A program made the translations under genes and the position numbers. Positions 26,126-34,403 of a DNA stretch of 64,000 nucleotides are shown piece by piece. The stretch comes from Firmicutes bacterium OM04-13BH (GTDB lineage Bacteria > Bacillota > Clostridia > Lachnospirales > Lachnospiraceae). The stretch covers positions 1-64,000 of the forward strand of contig QULP01000011.1 of the NCBI GenBank assembly GCA_003481745.1, read 5' to 3'. The number at the start of each line of letters is the position of its first letter. The first letter of the stretch is position 1. The notes below the pieces were generated by a model. The model did no database searches. It was not told the origin of the DNA and saw nothing but the letters and a program-made list of their open reading frames with translations.

Positions 26126-26680
26126 TTAATGTGAATTTTTTATTTCTTTTCCTTTAAGATATGAATTACGAATGTAACATAATGTTTCTTTTTCACCTTT
26201 TTCTGCCAACATTCGTAATAAAAATTCCAAATCACGGTTTGTATCCTCATGCACAAACCACAATTTGCCCTTGCTTTTCAAAAAATATTCTAAAGGCGCA
26301 CGGTTAGTATAAGATTCCGGATGATACACTTTTGAAGCACAAATCCTGTCCATCACCATCTCCGCTATATAATTCCTCGGCATCGGCACTCCTTTTATAA
26401 TGGTATCACAATCAATCCCATAATCTACCCAATGTTCAAAATGATGTTTATTTCTTCCATAGTGATGAATCCACGCTGTTGAAAGCCCTGTTGCTTCTCT
26501 CTCCGCATTGTTTGGACTGCGGTTTCCCTGATAATATTTACATCCTGCTGAAAATTCTGTCCATGAATACTTTGACAAATCATGGAGCATTCCCTGCCGA
26601 TATAGTCCTATTTTAAAGCAATATTTCATAACCATCAGTTTATGTTTTGTAATTGTTTTAAAATGTCCCCAGATATGCAT
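26126..26680 (-). CDS. DUF5662 family protein
   Basis: A 184-residue soluble protein that resembles DUF5662. It has a conserved His-rich core, LYRQGMLHDLSKYSWTEF, then TAWIHHYGRNKHHFEHW and MVMDRICASKVY, which suggests metal binding of HD-like type; this is inferred. Its start overlaps the stop of the GH13-like gene (TAATG), so the two are translationally coupled. Function unknown. Confidence 0.78.
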   Translation of the reverse strand: MHIWGHFKTITKHKLMVMKYCFKIGLYRQGMLHDLSKYSWTEFSAGCKYYQGNRSPNNAEREATGLSTAWIHHYGRNKHHFEHWVDYGIDCDTIIKGVPMPRNYIAEMVMDRICASKVYHPESYTNRAPLEYFLKSKGKLWFVHEDTNRDLEFLLRMLAEKGEKETLCYIRNSYLKGKEIKNSH

Positions 26681-28596
26681 TAATTCTCATCCTGCTTTCC
26701 TTTTAAAATTACTACGGTTCTTGGTCCAACCTTTATTGTTACTTTCTTCCTTTGAATTTCTTTTTTCTTTTTATTTTTTTCTGTCTTTTCTTCTTTTAAA
26801 ATTTCCGTTTCAATCTCTGCGTCTTCACCACTTGTCAGAATCTGTTCCCATGACATTTTTTCTGAAAGACTTGGCAGTCCAAATTCATGTTCATTCCAGT
26901 GAAAATTATAGGCTGCAAAGAGCAGCTCTTTTTCACATCCGGCATAATCTTCACAGTATAGAATTCCTATGTGACGGTACTGCGGACTTCCGGAATAATA
27001 CCACGGCTGATTACTATGATAAGAAATATCCGGATATCCCACAGCTTTATAATCTGCCCCTTTTAATTCGCTTTCCAGATGCAAAATCGAATGCATTTTT
27101 CGAATGGAAACCGCTTCTTTTACAAATTCAAACAGTTCTTTATTCTGACGCAGTTTTTTCCAGTTCACCCATCCTGTTTCATTATCCTGACACCATGCAT
27201 TATTGTTTCCGCCCTGTGAGTTTCCAAACTCATCACCCTGAAAAATAAGCGGTGTTCCCTGACTTAACAACAACATAAGAAAAGCGTTTTTCAACTGTCC
27301 CATGCGAAGCCGGCGAATACTTTTTTTTCTGCTGTACCCTTCTGCCCCACAGTTCCAACTGCAGTTATACTCAATTCCATCCCTGCCATTTTCTCCATTT
27401 GCCTCATTATGACGTTCATCATAAGAGACCATATCCATCATTGTAAGACCGTCCTGGTCTGCCATATAATTAATCACACCACTGTTTTTGTAATTTCTTT
27501 TATTTCGATAAAGAAATTCTTCTATCATTCCCTCATCACTTTTTAAAAGATGACGCATACAATATAAAAATCCATCATTGTACTCTGCAATATGCCGAAA
27601 AGACGGAATCTGTTTTTGATAAATCTGCTCTGCATTAATATCAGAAAAAAATAATTTACTCTGTGAAAGCCATTTATCTTTTACCAAAACTTCCGGCAAT
27701 ACGCCCTTTCCCATCAGATGAAATCCATCAATATGATACGTTTTCATCCAATAATGCAGAATATCAAGTATCTGTGAAGAACCGACACTTCCATCAAAAT
27801 AAAACTCCATCAGGCACTCAATTCCTGCACCATGAAGCGAATCCACCATCTTACAAAATTCCTGATATGGATAATCGGTACTGCAAAAAGAGGCCTTTGG
27901 TGCAAAATAATTTGCTTCTCCGGTATAGCCCCAGCAATTTACCCGTACCTGTTTTTTTCTTTCTCCAAAGCGTTCTGGTTCTTTTACTTCTTTTGAACAT
28001 TCCCGATACTCGTAAGCCGGCATGAAAAGCACACCTGTAATTCCCAGCTTTTTTAAATAAGCGATTTTCTGCTCTACTCCACGAAATGTTCCTTTCTCCC
28101 TTACTCCGGAATCCTTATCTTTTGTAAAAGAACGAACCTGTAATTTATACAAAATACTGTCTGAGAGTAAAATCGGAGAAAATTTTTCTTTTTTCCAGTG
28201 ATAATTTTCTTTTTGATACCGACATCTTACTGCATGTTCTTCTTTTGGATATTCTTTCCCAAAAGAACTCACTCCGCTTAAAGAATGTGCATAAAAATCC
28301 TGCTGCACTTCCCCATCCACACAATAGTTATACTCATACTCATCCATTGAAATTCCGGATATCATAACTGCCCGATAGTCTCCAAAACTTTTTTCTTTTG
28401 AAAGTGGAACAGCTATCTCTGGTCTGCTTTCCCCTTTTTTATAGAAAAGCAGACTTACTTCTTTCTCTGCTTCTATACATGCTGTAAACACATATCCTTT
28501 TCTTGTTTTTACGACACCCGGACTTTCCGGATAAACGGCTCTCCACTGCAGTTTATTTTCCGTCTCACTCACACATTCTCTGGACAAGTTTTTCAC
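26680..28596 (-). CDS. Degenerate GH13 (glycogen-debranching-like) protein, predicted inactive
   Basis: A 638-residue protein with a CBM48-like N-terminal domain (about 18-110) and a GlgX/isoamylase-like barrel (about 145-540), with the debranching-type motifs YFAPKASFCS, DMVSYDERHNEANGENGRDG and IFQGDEFGNSQGG. The catalytic regions are altered: DVVYNH is EFYFDG (264-269), GFRFDLA is GFHLMGK (291-297), so the nucleophile Asp is Met295, IAEPWD becomes FFSDIN (Ser318 for Glu), and AHDG is DQDG. It probably does not hydrolyse glycans but may bind them. Start is GTG 28596, or TTG 28587 behind GAGGTG. It overlaps the ClC gene end. Confidence 0.88.
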   Translation of the reverse strand: MKNLSRECVSETENKLQWRAVYPESPGVVKTRKGYVFTACIEAEKEVSLLFYKKGESRPEIAVPLSKEKSFGDYRAVMISGISMDEYEYNYCVDGEVQQDFYAHSLSGVSSFGKEYPKEEHAVRCRYQKENYHWKKEKFSPILLSDSILYKLQVRSFTKDKDSGVREKGTFRGVEQKIAYLKKLGITGVLFMPAYEYRECSKEVKEPERFGERKKQVRVNCWGYTGEANYFAPKASFCSTDYPYQEFCKMVDSLHGAGIECLMEFYFDGSVGSSQILDILHYWMKTYHIDGFHLMGKGVLPEVLVKDKWLSQSKLFFSDINAEQIYQKQIPSFRHIAEYNDGFLYCMRHLLKSDEGMIEEFLYRNKRNYKNSGVINYMADQDGLTMMDMVSYDERHNEANGENGRDGIEYNCSWNCGAEGYSRKKSIRRLRMGQLKNAFLMLLLSQGTPLIFQGDEFGNSQGGNNNAWCQDNETGWVNWKKLRQNKELFEFVKEAVSIRKMHSILHLESELKGADYKAVGYPDISYHSNQPWYYSGSPQYRHIGILYCEDYAGCEKELLFAAYNFHWNEHEFGLPSLSEKMSWEQILTSGEDAEIETEILKEEKTEKNKKKKEIQRKKVTIKVGPRTVVILKGKQDEN

Positions 28597-28597
28597 C

Positions 28598-30172
28598 TCA
28601 TTTCAATTTTTCCTGTTCCTTACACAGCACTTCCATTCTGTCATGTACACTCGAAGCATCAGACTCATCAGTCATTGTGACAATCGTATCCCCATTCATA
28701 AGAATCGTATGTCCCTTTGGAATGAGTTCACTTCCACTTCTTTTAATTGCTACTAACAGACAGTTTTTTGGCCATTCTACCTGCTGTATCATTTTATTTT
28801 GAATTTCACATCCATAACTTACAATATATTCCTGTAAAACCTTTTCTCCGGTCTTTTTCGAAACTTTGATTCCTCGTTTCTTTAACAAATTGGTAAGCAG
28901 ACTTTCATAAATCGGTTCGGATTTAAATGCCGTAGCCACCAGATAAGCGACAATTGAAACCAAGGATAACGACAGCATCTGGCTGAAACTTCCTGTCATT
29001 TCAAAAATCAGAATGATTCCGGTAATCGGTGCTCGTACAATTGCTGTAAAATAACCAGCCATTGCCAGTACAATAAAATTGCTGATATACTGTGAATCCA
29101 TCCCAAGATATGTGACTGCAAAAGAGGCATAAGCGCCTCCAATTAAAGAACCTAATACTAAAAGCGGAAAGAAAATTCCGCCAGGTGCTCCTGAACCAAA
29201 AGAAACGCATGAGAAGAATAACTTCATCACAAACAGAAACAGAATTCCCTTTAACATCATATTGCCTTCGGCGACCATATCAACCAGATTATGTCCGCTT
29301 CCAAGAATTTCCGGCATTGTAAATCCAAAAAATCCTGCCATCAAAAACGGAATTAACAGTTTTATCGTCTCTGATCGTTTTCCTTTTATTTTTCCAAACA
29401 ATTCCTGACTCTTTAACGTTACTTTATTATAAAAAGCACCCATAATACCTAAAATAATTCCCAGTGCTATGATATGTCCATAATATGAATCAGGAATTGC
29501 TCCTGTCACCTCAAACTGAAAAACCGGACGAAATCCCATAAATTCCGCCGAAATATAATCTGCGGTAATCGACGCTGTCATAACGGAAATCAAGACCGAC
29601 ACCGAAAAGTTTTTATGTATCTCTTCTAATGAAAACATCACACCTGCAAGCGGTGCATGAAATGCTGCGGCAAGTCCGGCACTTGCTCCACAGGTAATCA
29701 AATATTTTTCTTCTGTTTTTCCTCTTCCAAGCAGGCTCGAAACCGCTTTTCCTGACATTGCTCCAATCTGAATCGACGGACCCTCTCTTCCCAAAGAAAG
29801 ACCTGCAAACAAAGATAAAAAACCTCCAAGAAATTTTGCTGGCAGAACCCTCCACCAGACCTGATTTAATTTTCCTGCCATTTCACCTTCTACCTGTGGG
29901 ATTCCACTTCCCGAAATAAAAGGTTCCTTTTTTACCAGCCATCCAACAATACATGCCAGCGTAAATAAGATAAAAAACCAGACTCCTGCTGCAAATGGAT
30001 ACTCTCTTCCTAACGCAAGCACAAAATTCATGACTTTTCCCGCATATTCCAAAAGGACACGATACGCAAGTACAATCAATCCTGCTACAACTCCAACTAA
30101 AAAGCCTTCTACTGTCAAGATTGATTTAAAATGCGCAGCCCTTTTTATCAAATGAGACGTATCTTCTTTCAC
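28598..30172 (-). CDS. ClC-family chloride channel/antiporter with TrkA-C domain
   Basis: A 524-residue ClC protein. Membrane core about 20-430 contains GSGIPQVEG, GREGPSIQIG, the selectivity-filter part GASAGLAAAFHAPLAG with the gating Glu (LGREGPS), and GGIFFPLLVLGSLIG. A TrkA-C (RCK) domain forms the last 90 residues (GCEIQNKMIQQVEWP, TILMNGDTIVTM). It exchanges chloride (or fluoride) for protons, or conducts it. It is first in a three-gene group with the GH13-like and DUF5662 genes; the stop codon is part of the next ribosome site. Confidence 0.93.
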   Translation of the reverse strand: MKEDTSHLIKRAAHFKSILTVEGFLVGVVAGLIVLAYRVLLEYAGKVMNFVLALGREYPFAAGVWFFILFTLACIVGWLVKKEPFISGSGIPQVEGEMAGKLNQVWWRVLPAKFLGGFLSLFAGLSLGREGPSIQIGAMSGKAVSSLLGRGKTEEKYLITCGASAGLAAAFHAPLAGVMFSLEEIHKNFSVSVLISVMTASITADYISAEFMGFRPVFQFEVTGAIPDSYYGHIIALGIILGIMGAFYNKVTLKSQELFGKIKGKRSETIKLLIPFLMAGFFGFTMPEILGSGHNLVDMVAEGNMMLKGILFLFVMKLFFSCVSFGSGAPGGIFFPLLVLGSLIGGAYASFAVTYLGMDSQYISNFIVLAMAGYFTAIVRAPITGIILIFEMTGSFSQMLSLSLVSIVAYLVATAFKSEPIYESLLTNLLKKRGIKVSKKTGEKVLQEYIVSYGCEIQNKMIQQVEWPKNCLLVAIKRSGSELIPKGHTILMNGDTIVTMTDESDASSVHDRMEVLCKEQEKLK

Positions 30173-30254
30173 TTTCTCTTCCCCTCTCTCATCCGTAAAT
30201 GTGCTCTTAAAATCTTTCCAGAAACATTAAGAGTACATTTAGAGTAATACTTTT

Positions 30255-30283
30255 ATTATACGTGCTCATAGTAAAAATTGCAA
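30255..30283 (-). promoter_or_regulatory. Promoter of the ClC gene group
   Basis: Minus-strand TTGCAA (30278-30283) and TATAAT (30255-30260) are 17 bp apart, about 83 bp before the ClC start. Confidence 0.65.
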
Positions 30284-30300
30284 TTGCCAATTGTCAATGC

Positions 30301-30329
30301 TTGAAATCTTTCAAGTCATCTGGTACTAT
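30301..30329 (+). promoter_or_regulatory. Promoter of the DUF1292 gene
   Basis: TTGAAA (30301-30306) and TACTAT (30324-30329) are 17 bp apart. The -35 lies inside an inverted repeat CTTGAAATCTTTCAAG, which may be an operator. It lies back to back with the ClC promoter, 17 bp away. Confidence 0.55.
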
Positions 30330-30369
30330 TAATACAACACTATAAGTATTAAGAAAGAGGTAATTACCA

Positions 30370-30807
30370 ATGAGTGAAGAAACTTTTACAACCAATATCG
30401 GAGGATGTGACCCAAGTGACTGTGCGTCCTGTACTTCAGACTGTGCCGGAGCCGGACAGGCAATTCCACGCGTTCCAAATCCTACCATTAAGCTGACCTT
30501 AGAAGACGATTCCGTTTTAGAATGTGCCGTACTGACTACTTTTGATGTAGAAGGATTTGGCGAATACATTGCACTGATTCCATTAGATAAAAACGGCAAA
30601 AATAAGAGTGGAGAAACTTTCCTTTTCCGTTATCATGAAGAAGACGGAAATCCTGTTATCAATAACATTGAACGTGAAGATGAATACATGGCTGCTGCTG
30701 AAAGCTTCCAAAACTTTATCGAAAATCTTCCTCACGAAAATGAAATAGACGAAGATCCAGAGGATGAACCAGGCGAAGAACAGGACGAAGATATCTTTGC
30801 CGAATAA
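30370..30807 (+). CDS. DUF1292 protein with N-terminal four-cysteine motif
   Basis: A 145-residue small acidic protein. The C-terminal two thirds match the DUF1292 family (TLEDDSVLECAVLTTFDVEGFGEYIALIPLD). The N-terminus has Cys13, Cys18, Cys21 and Cys25 (C-X4-C-X2-C-X3-C, CDPSDCASCTSDC), similar to the CSxC-type Cys tails on clostridial Mrp/ApbC Fe-S scaffold proteins. It may bind zinc or an Fe-S cluster; this is inferred. The C-terminus is strongly acidic (EDEPGEEQDEDIFAE). Confidence 0.78.
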   Translation: MSEETFTTNIGGCDPSDCASCTSDCAGAGQAIPRVPNPTIKLTLEDDSVLECAVLTTFDVEGFGEYIALIPLDKNGKNKSGETFLFRYHEEDGNPVINNIEREDEYMAAAESFQNFIENLPHENEIDEDPEDEPGEEQDEDIFAE

Positions 30808-30889
30808 AAATACTATAAACTATAATATGTAGTCTCACCAAACCCCAAAAGTTTCCGAAACTACATTCATTTTAAAGGGAGGGAATACT

Positions 30890-31786
30890 TTGGAACAATT
30901 ACAAATCTGGGACAGTCATGTTCATTTATTTCCACCGGAAATTTATAATAACTGGGAAACTTATGCTGCCCGCGACTCGTGGTTTGGCGTTCTGACCAAA
31001 AAGCCGGAAAACCACAAAGGAACCGAAGAAGCCTGGGCCAATGCCGAAGAAGCGCTTGACTGTGCCACACAAGCCGGGATTCATGGTTTAGTCATGCAGG
31101 GATGGTACTGGAACGATGCGGGACTGATGCGTATGCATAATGACTATATGGCAGAAAGCATGAAAAATCATCCAGAACGCTTAAAAGGCTTCATCTCAAT
31201 TAATCCAAAATTCAAAAAAGAAGCCATTTCAGAAATTGAACGCTGTGCCAAACTCGGCTTTTCAGGGATCGGAGAACTTGGTCCCGGCGGAAACGGCTAT
31301 GATTTTAACGACCCTGATTTTATTGAAGTCGTAGAATGTGCAAATGCCTATCATCTGCCAATCAATATCCACTGCGGAGAGCCGGTCGGTCATCCTTATC
31401 CGGGAAAAGACATGACCTCCCTTGCGCCGCTTCCTGGCTTAATTTTAAAATATCCAGATGTTACATTTATTTTAGCTCACATGGGTGGTGGACTTCCTTT
31501 TTATGAATTAAATCCACGTTATCATGGAAAGTTCAAAAATGTCTATTACGATACAGCCGCAAATCCACTGCTTTATCACATCAGCAGTTTTCGTGCTGTT
31601 ATTGGTTTGATTGGAATCAAACGACTGCTTTACGGAAGTGATTTTCCACTGCTTTTATATCCGTCTAAAAACAGAGAAATGGATTTTTCCATGTTCGTCA
31701 ACCAAATAAGAAACGATGCCTGCCTTTCCAAAGAAGAATGGAATGATGTGATGGGTAATAATTTACGACGCGTTTTAGATATTTAA
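30890..31786 (+). CDS. Amidohydrolase-family (TIM-barrel) hydrolase
   Basis: A 298-residue amidohydrolase_2-type protein with the first metal motif DSHVHLF (about 8-14), then NIHCGEPVGHPY, ILAHMGGG and YGSDFPLLLYP at the C-terminus, the last carrying the metal Asp. Related proteins are decarboxylases and hydrolases of aromatic or sugar-derived acids; the substrate is not known. The start is TTG 30890: AAAGGGAGGG lies 6 bp before it and no ATG fits. It is downstream of the DUF1292 gene on the same strand, 82 bp away. Confidence 0.85.
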   Translation: MEQLQIWDSHVHLFPPEIYNNWETYAARDSWFGVLTKKPENHKGTEEAWANAEEALDCATQAGIHGLVMQGWYWNDAGLMRMHNDYMAESMKNHPERLKGFISINPKFKKEAISEIERCAKLGFSGIGELGPGGNGYDFNDPDFIEVVECANAYHLPINIHCGEPVGHPYPGKDMTSLAPLPGLILKYPDVTFILAHMGGGLPFYELNPRYHGKFKNVYYDTAANPLLYHISSFRAVIGLIGIKRLLYGSDFPLLLYPSKNREMDFSMFVNQIRNDACLSKEEWNDVMGNNLRRVLDI

Positions 31787-31806
31787 ACAAAACTATATTG
31801 AATCCG

Positions 31807-31852
31807 AAAAGGAACGCATGCTGCATTTTAACTGACAACATGCGTTCCTTTT
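31807..31852. terminator. Bidirectional terminator, amidohydrolase/fabV
   Basis: GGAACGCATG (31811-31820) pairs with CATGCGTTCC (31839-31848), flanked by A-runs and T-runs. It ends both convergent genes. Confidence 0.82.
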
Positions 31853-31867
31853 CTTATCTTATTTTTT

Positions 31868-33049
31868 TTATTTTTCTAAACTCGGAATTGCAACTTCTAA
31901 GTCTACATCCTTTGCATAGTCCACACCATCAAGATGAAATCCAAACATCTGATAAAAATCCTGCCAATATCCATCAATATCTGAAAGTTCTGCTACATTT
32001 TCTGTTGTAACATTCTTCCAGCACTCCATTACTTTATCCTGAACTTCATCGGAAAGCTCCCAGTCATCCATACGGATTCTTCCCTGTTCATCTGTTACCG
32101 GTTTTTCTACAAATAATTTTTCATGAAACAATCTTGAAATCTGTTCAATGCATCCCTCATGCGTTCCCTGTACTTTCATCACTTTATAGAGAATTGCAAA
32201 ATACAGCGGTACAATCGGAATTGCTGCACTCGCTTGTGTTACCAGTGCTTTATTGACAGAAATATAAGCCTTAATATCTGAATATTTCTCATTGATTTTT
32301 TCTGCTGTCTTTGTCAGATGACGTTTTGCCTGACCAATTGTTCCATCATAATAAATTGGATAAGTCAGTTTCGGTCCAATATAAGAGTAAGCTACTGTTA
32401 CGGCATTTTCAGAAAGCACACCTGCGCCGTGAAGTGTGTCCATCCAATCCATCCAGTCTTCTCCGCCCATTACTTTAATTGTACCTTCTAATTCCCCATC
32501 TTTCGCAGGTTCTACGGTCTTTGTCACAATTGTATTATTTCTTAAATCCAGACTTTTTTCTGTAAATGCTTCGCCGGTCGTCTTTAAGGAAGAAGCCCAT
32601 ACCGTTCCATCTGCAGTTGTTCTTCTAGGTGCTGCCAGACTGTAGATTACCATATCAACCTGTCCTAAATCTTCTTTAATCATTTCAACGACTTTTTCTT
32701 TTACTTCTAAAGAAAACGCATCTCCATTTATTGATTTTGCATAAAGTCCATTTTTTTCGGCTTCTTTTTCAAATGCAACGGTATTATACCATCCCGGAGT
32801 TGCCGTACGTTTTCCATTTGATGGCTTTTCAAACATGACTCCAATTGTGGAAGCCTGACATGCAAATGCAGCTGTAATACGGCTTGCAAGACCATATCCG
32901 GTCGATGCTCCAATTACTAATACTCTCTTTGGTCCTTCTATCGTTCCTTTATCTTTTACATAAGCAATCTGTCGTTTTACGTTCTCATAACATCCTGTCG
33001 GATGTGCGGTTGTACAAATAAACTCTCTTACCTTTGGCTCTACAATCAT
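31868..33049 (-). CDS. fabV: FabV/Ter-type enoyl-ACP or trans-2-enoyl-CoA reductase
   Basis: A 393-residue NADH-dependent enoyl reductase of the FabV/Ter family (about 400 residues). Seen: IVEPKVREFICTTAHPTGC at the N-terminus, the nucleotide-binding GASTGYGLASRITAAF, the TPGWYN substrate element and the catalytic YSYIGPKLTYPIYYDGTIGQAK (Tyr-X8-Lys). It reduces enoyl-ACP in fatty-acid synthesis or crotonyl-CoA in butyrate formation; which is not settled. The frame opens at 33100, but GGAGG lies 7 bp before ATG 33049 and the product then matches T. denticola Ter (MIVKPMVR). Confidence 0.93.
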   Translation of the reverse strand: MIVEPKVREFICTTAHPTGCYENVKRQIAYVKDKGTIEGPKRVLVIGASTGYGLASRITAAFACQASTIGVMFEKPSNGKRTATPGWYNTVAFEKEAEKNGLYAKSINGDAFSLEVKEKVVEMIKEDLGQVDMVIYSLAAPRRTTADGTVWASSLKTTGEAFTEKSLDLRNNTIVTKTVEPAKDGELEGTIKVMGGEDWMDWMDTLHGAGVLSENAVTVAYSYIGPKLTYPIYYDGTIGQAKRHLTKTAEKINEKYSDIKAYISVNKALVTQASAAIPIVPLYFAILYKVMKVQGTHEGCIEQISRLFHEKLFVEKPVTDEQGRIRMDDWELSDEVQDKVMECWKNVTTENVAELSDIDGYWQDFYQMFGFHLDGVDYAKDVDLEVAIPSLEK

Positions 33050-33111
33050 CTTATTTTCCTCCGCCATTTTCCTTTTCTTCTCAAATAGTTTGATTCTCAA
33101 AGTATATTATC

Positions 33112-33179
33112 ATAAAAAAAAAGGAAATGCAAGGTTTGTTTTTTACTTCTTTCACTACCCAAGCATAATTTCCTTTTTT
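33112..33179 (-). terminator. Terminator upstream of fabV (end of the fabV-flanking hairpin, dut side)
   Basis: An imperfect stem AAAAGGAAATGC/GCATAATTTCC with a long loop and a T-run on the minus strand follows the dut-like gene at 33205. It separates that gene from fabV. Confidence 0.6.
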
Positions 33180-33204
33180 CTTAACTTGTTACAATTTATT
33201 ACTG

Positions 33205-33732
33205 CTATTTACTGTCGCATTTATTTGTTGTACTTCCAAATCCACCATTTCTGATTTCCACTACATCATCATCCACTGTGATTCCATATTCCACGAAAAT
33301 GCCCTGTGCAAATCCAGTTCCGGCTTCCACATTGATTACTTTGCCTTCGTTGGAATCATTTGTAATTTTAATAAACATATGACCCTCATTATCCGAATAA
33401 AAATAATCGCTGTCAATAATTCCTACCGTATTATTTAACTGTAAACGATATTTAAATCCCAGACCGCTTCTCGGGTAAACTTTTAAAACCCAGCCTTCTT
33501 CCATCTGTACACGGATTCCGGTTGGAATCTTAATCGTCTCCTGTGGTTTTAACTCAAAAGTAAGCGGGCTGAAGAAATCATATCCGGCGCTTCCTGAAGT
33601 CGCACGCTTTGGGAGCTTAACAGATTCATAGATACGTTCTAATTCTTCACCGGAAATCTCACCAAAGGTATCCTGCCATCCCTCCGCAAACTGTTCTTTA
33701 CTGACTTTCATAAATTTTGCAATTCGTTTCAT
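33205..33732 (-). CDS. dUTPase-family nucleotide hydrolase
   Basis: A 175-residue dUTPase/dCTP deaminase-fold protein. Seen: motif 1 GSAGYDFFSP (about 44-53), motif 2 PRSGLGFKYRL (about 86-96), motif 3 VGIIDSDYFYS (about 102-112), and the C-terminal Gly-rich GGFGSTTN. These are the dUTPase signature motifs; it should make dUMP from dUTP and keep uracil out of DNA. It follows nrdG by 6 bp, so both serve deoxynucleotide supply under anaerobic conditions. An N-terminal 35-residue extension is present. Confidence 0.88.
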   Translation of the reverse strand: MKRIAKFMKVSKEQFAEGWQDTFGEISGEELERIYESVKLPKRATSGSAGYDFFSPLTFELKPQETIKIPTGIRVQMEEGWVLKVYPRSGLGFKYRLQLNNTVGIIDSDYFYSDNEGHMFIKITNDSNEGKVINVEAGTGFAQGIFVEYGITVDDDVVEIRNGGFGSTTNKCDSK

Positions 33733-33738
33733 AACGAT

Positions 33739-34233
33739 TTATCCCTCCGCATGCAGAATAATCTGCTTTTCTTTCAATGATTTTTGTACATCAATCACTC
33801 TCTGATTAGAACTTCCTTTCCATTTGAGTGCCACATTTTTCTTCTCTATCATAAATTCTCCGTCTACCAGTACATCCAGATAATTTAAGATTTCTTCGCC
33901 TTGCAAAGACTCCCATAATGCACCTGTATACAACCAGATTGTCTTGGACGGATACTTTTCTTTGATTTCTTTTGCAAGTTTTGTTACCTCAGATATATTT
34001 TGTACATAAAGCGGATCTCCACCGGAAAATGTAATTCCGGAAATATAGGCTTTTTCCAGTTGTTCAAAAATCTCCTGCTTCGCAGACTCATCAAATAAAA
34101 TTCCACTGTTCGGATCCCAGGTCACAGGATTCTGACACTCTTTGCAACAATGAGAACATCCGGATACCCATAAAACTACCCGAAGTCCGTCTCCATTTAA
34201 CATATCATCTTTTGTGATATTATGATAACGCAT
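33739..34233 (-). CDS. nrdG: Anaerobic ribonucleotide reductase activating protein
   Basis: A 164-residue radical-SAM activase. The Fe-S motif CSHCCKEC (C-X3-C-X2-C) sits near residues 26-33, followed by FSGGDPLY for S-adenosylmethionine binding. It makes the glycyl radical on NrdD. No nrdD is present in the window, so NrdG acts on an enzyme encoded elsewhere. GGGAGG precedes ATG 34233. A pnp terminator lies upstream; a promoter was not found with confidence. Confidence 0.93.
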   Translation of the reverse strand: MRYHNITKDDMLNGDGLRVVLWVSGCSHCCKECQNPVTWDPNSGILFDESAKQEIFEQLEKAYISGITFSGGDPLYVQNISEVTKLAKEIKEKYPSKTIWLYTGALWESLQGEEILNYLDVLVDGEFMIEKKNVALKWKGSSNQRVIDVQKSLKEKQIILHAEG

Positions 34234-34337
34234 TTTTCTGCCTCCCGTAAATTTAATGTACTTTCGGAATCTTTCTGTGCTTGATTTTGTGAGAAGATTT
34301 TTTGTCAGGTATGCCCAAATTTTTGAAGCGTACGTTT

Positions 34338-34371
34338 AAAAAGGGAGAACCGCTTATCGCCATGTTCTCCC
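34338..34371 (-). terminator. Terminator of pnp
   Basis: GGGAGAAC (34343-34350) pairs with GTTCTCCC (34364-34371). The minus strand continues with TTTTT. It lies 33 bp after the pnp stop. Confidence 0.85.
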
Positions 34372-34403
34372 TCTCTATGTTACTTAGTCCTGACTTAAAT
34401 TTC

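Noticed and set aside
26680..28596. Active glycogen debranching enzyme
   Set aside because: Catalytic Asp and Glu are replaced in all the conserved regions.
30294..30599. Minus-strand frame over the DUF1292 gene
   Set aside because: Antisense shadow of a gene with a good start and family match.
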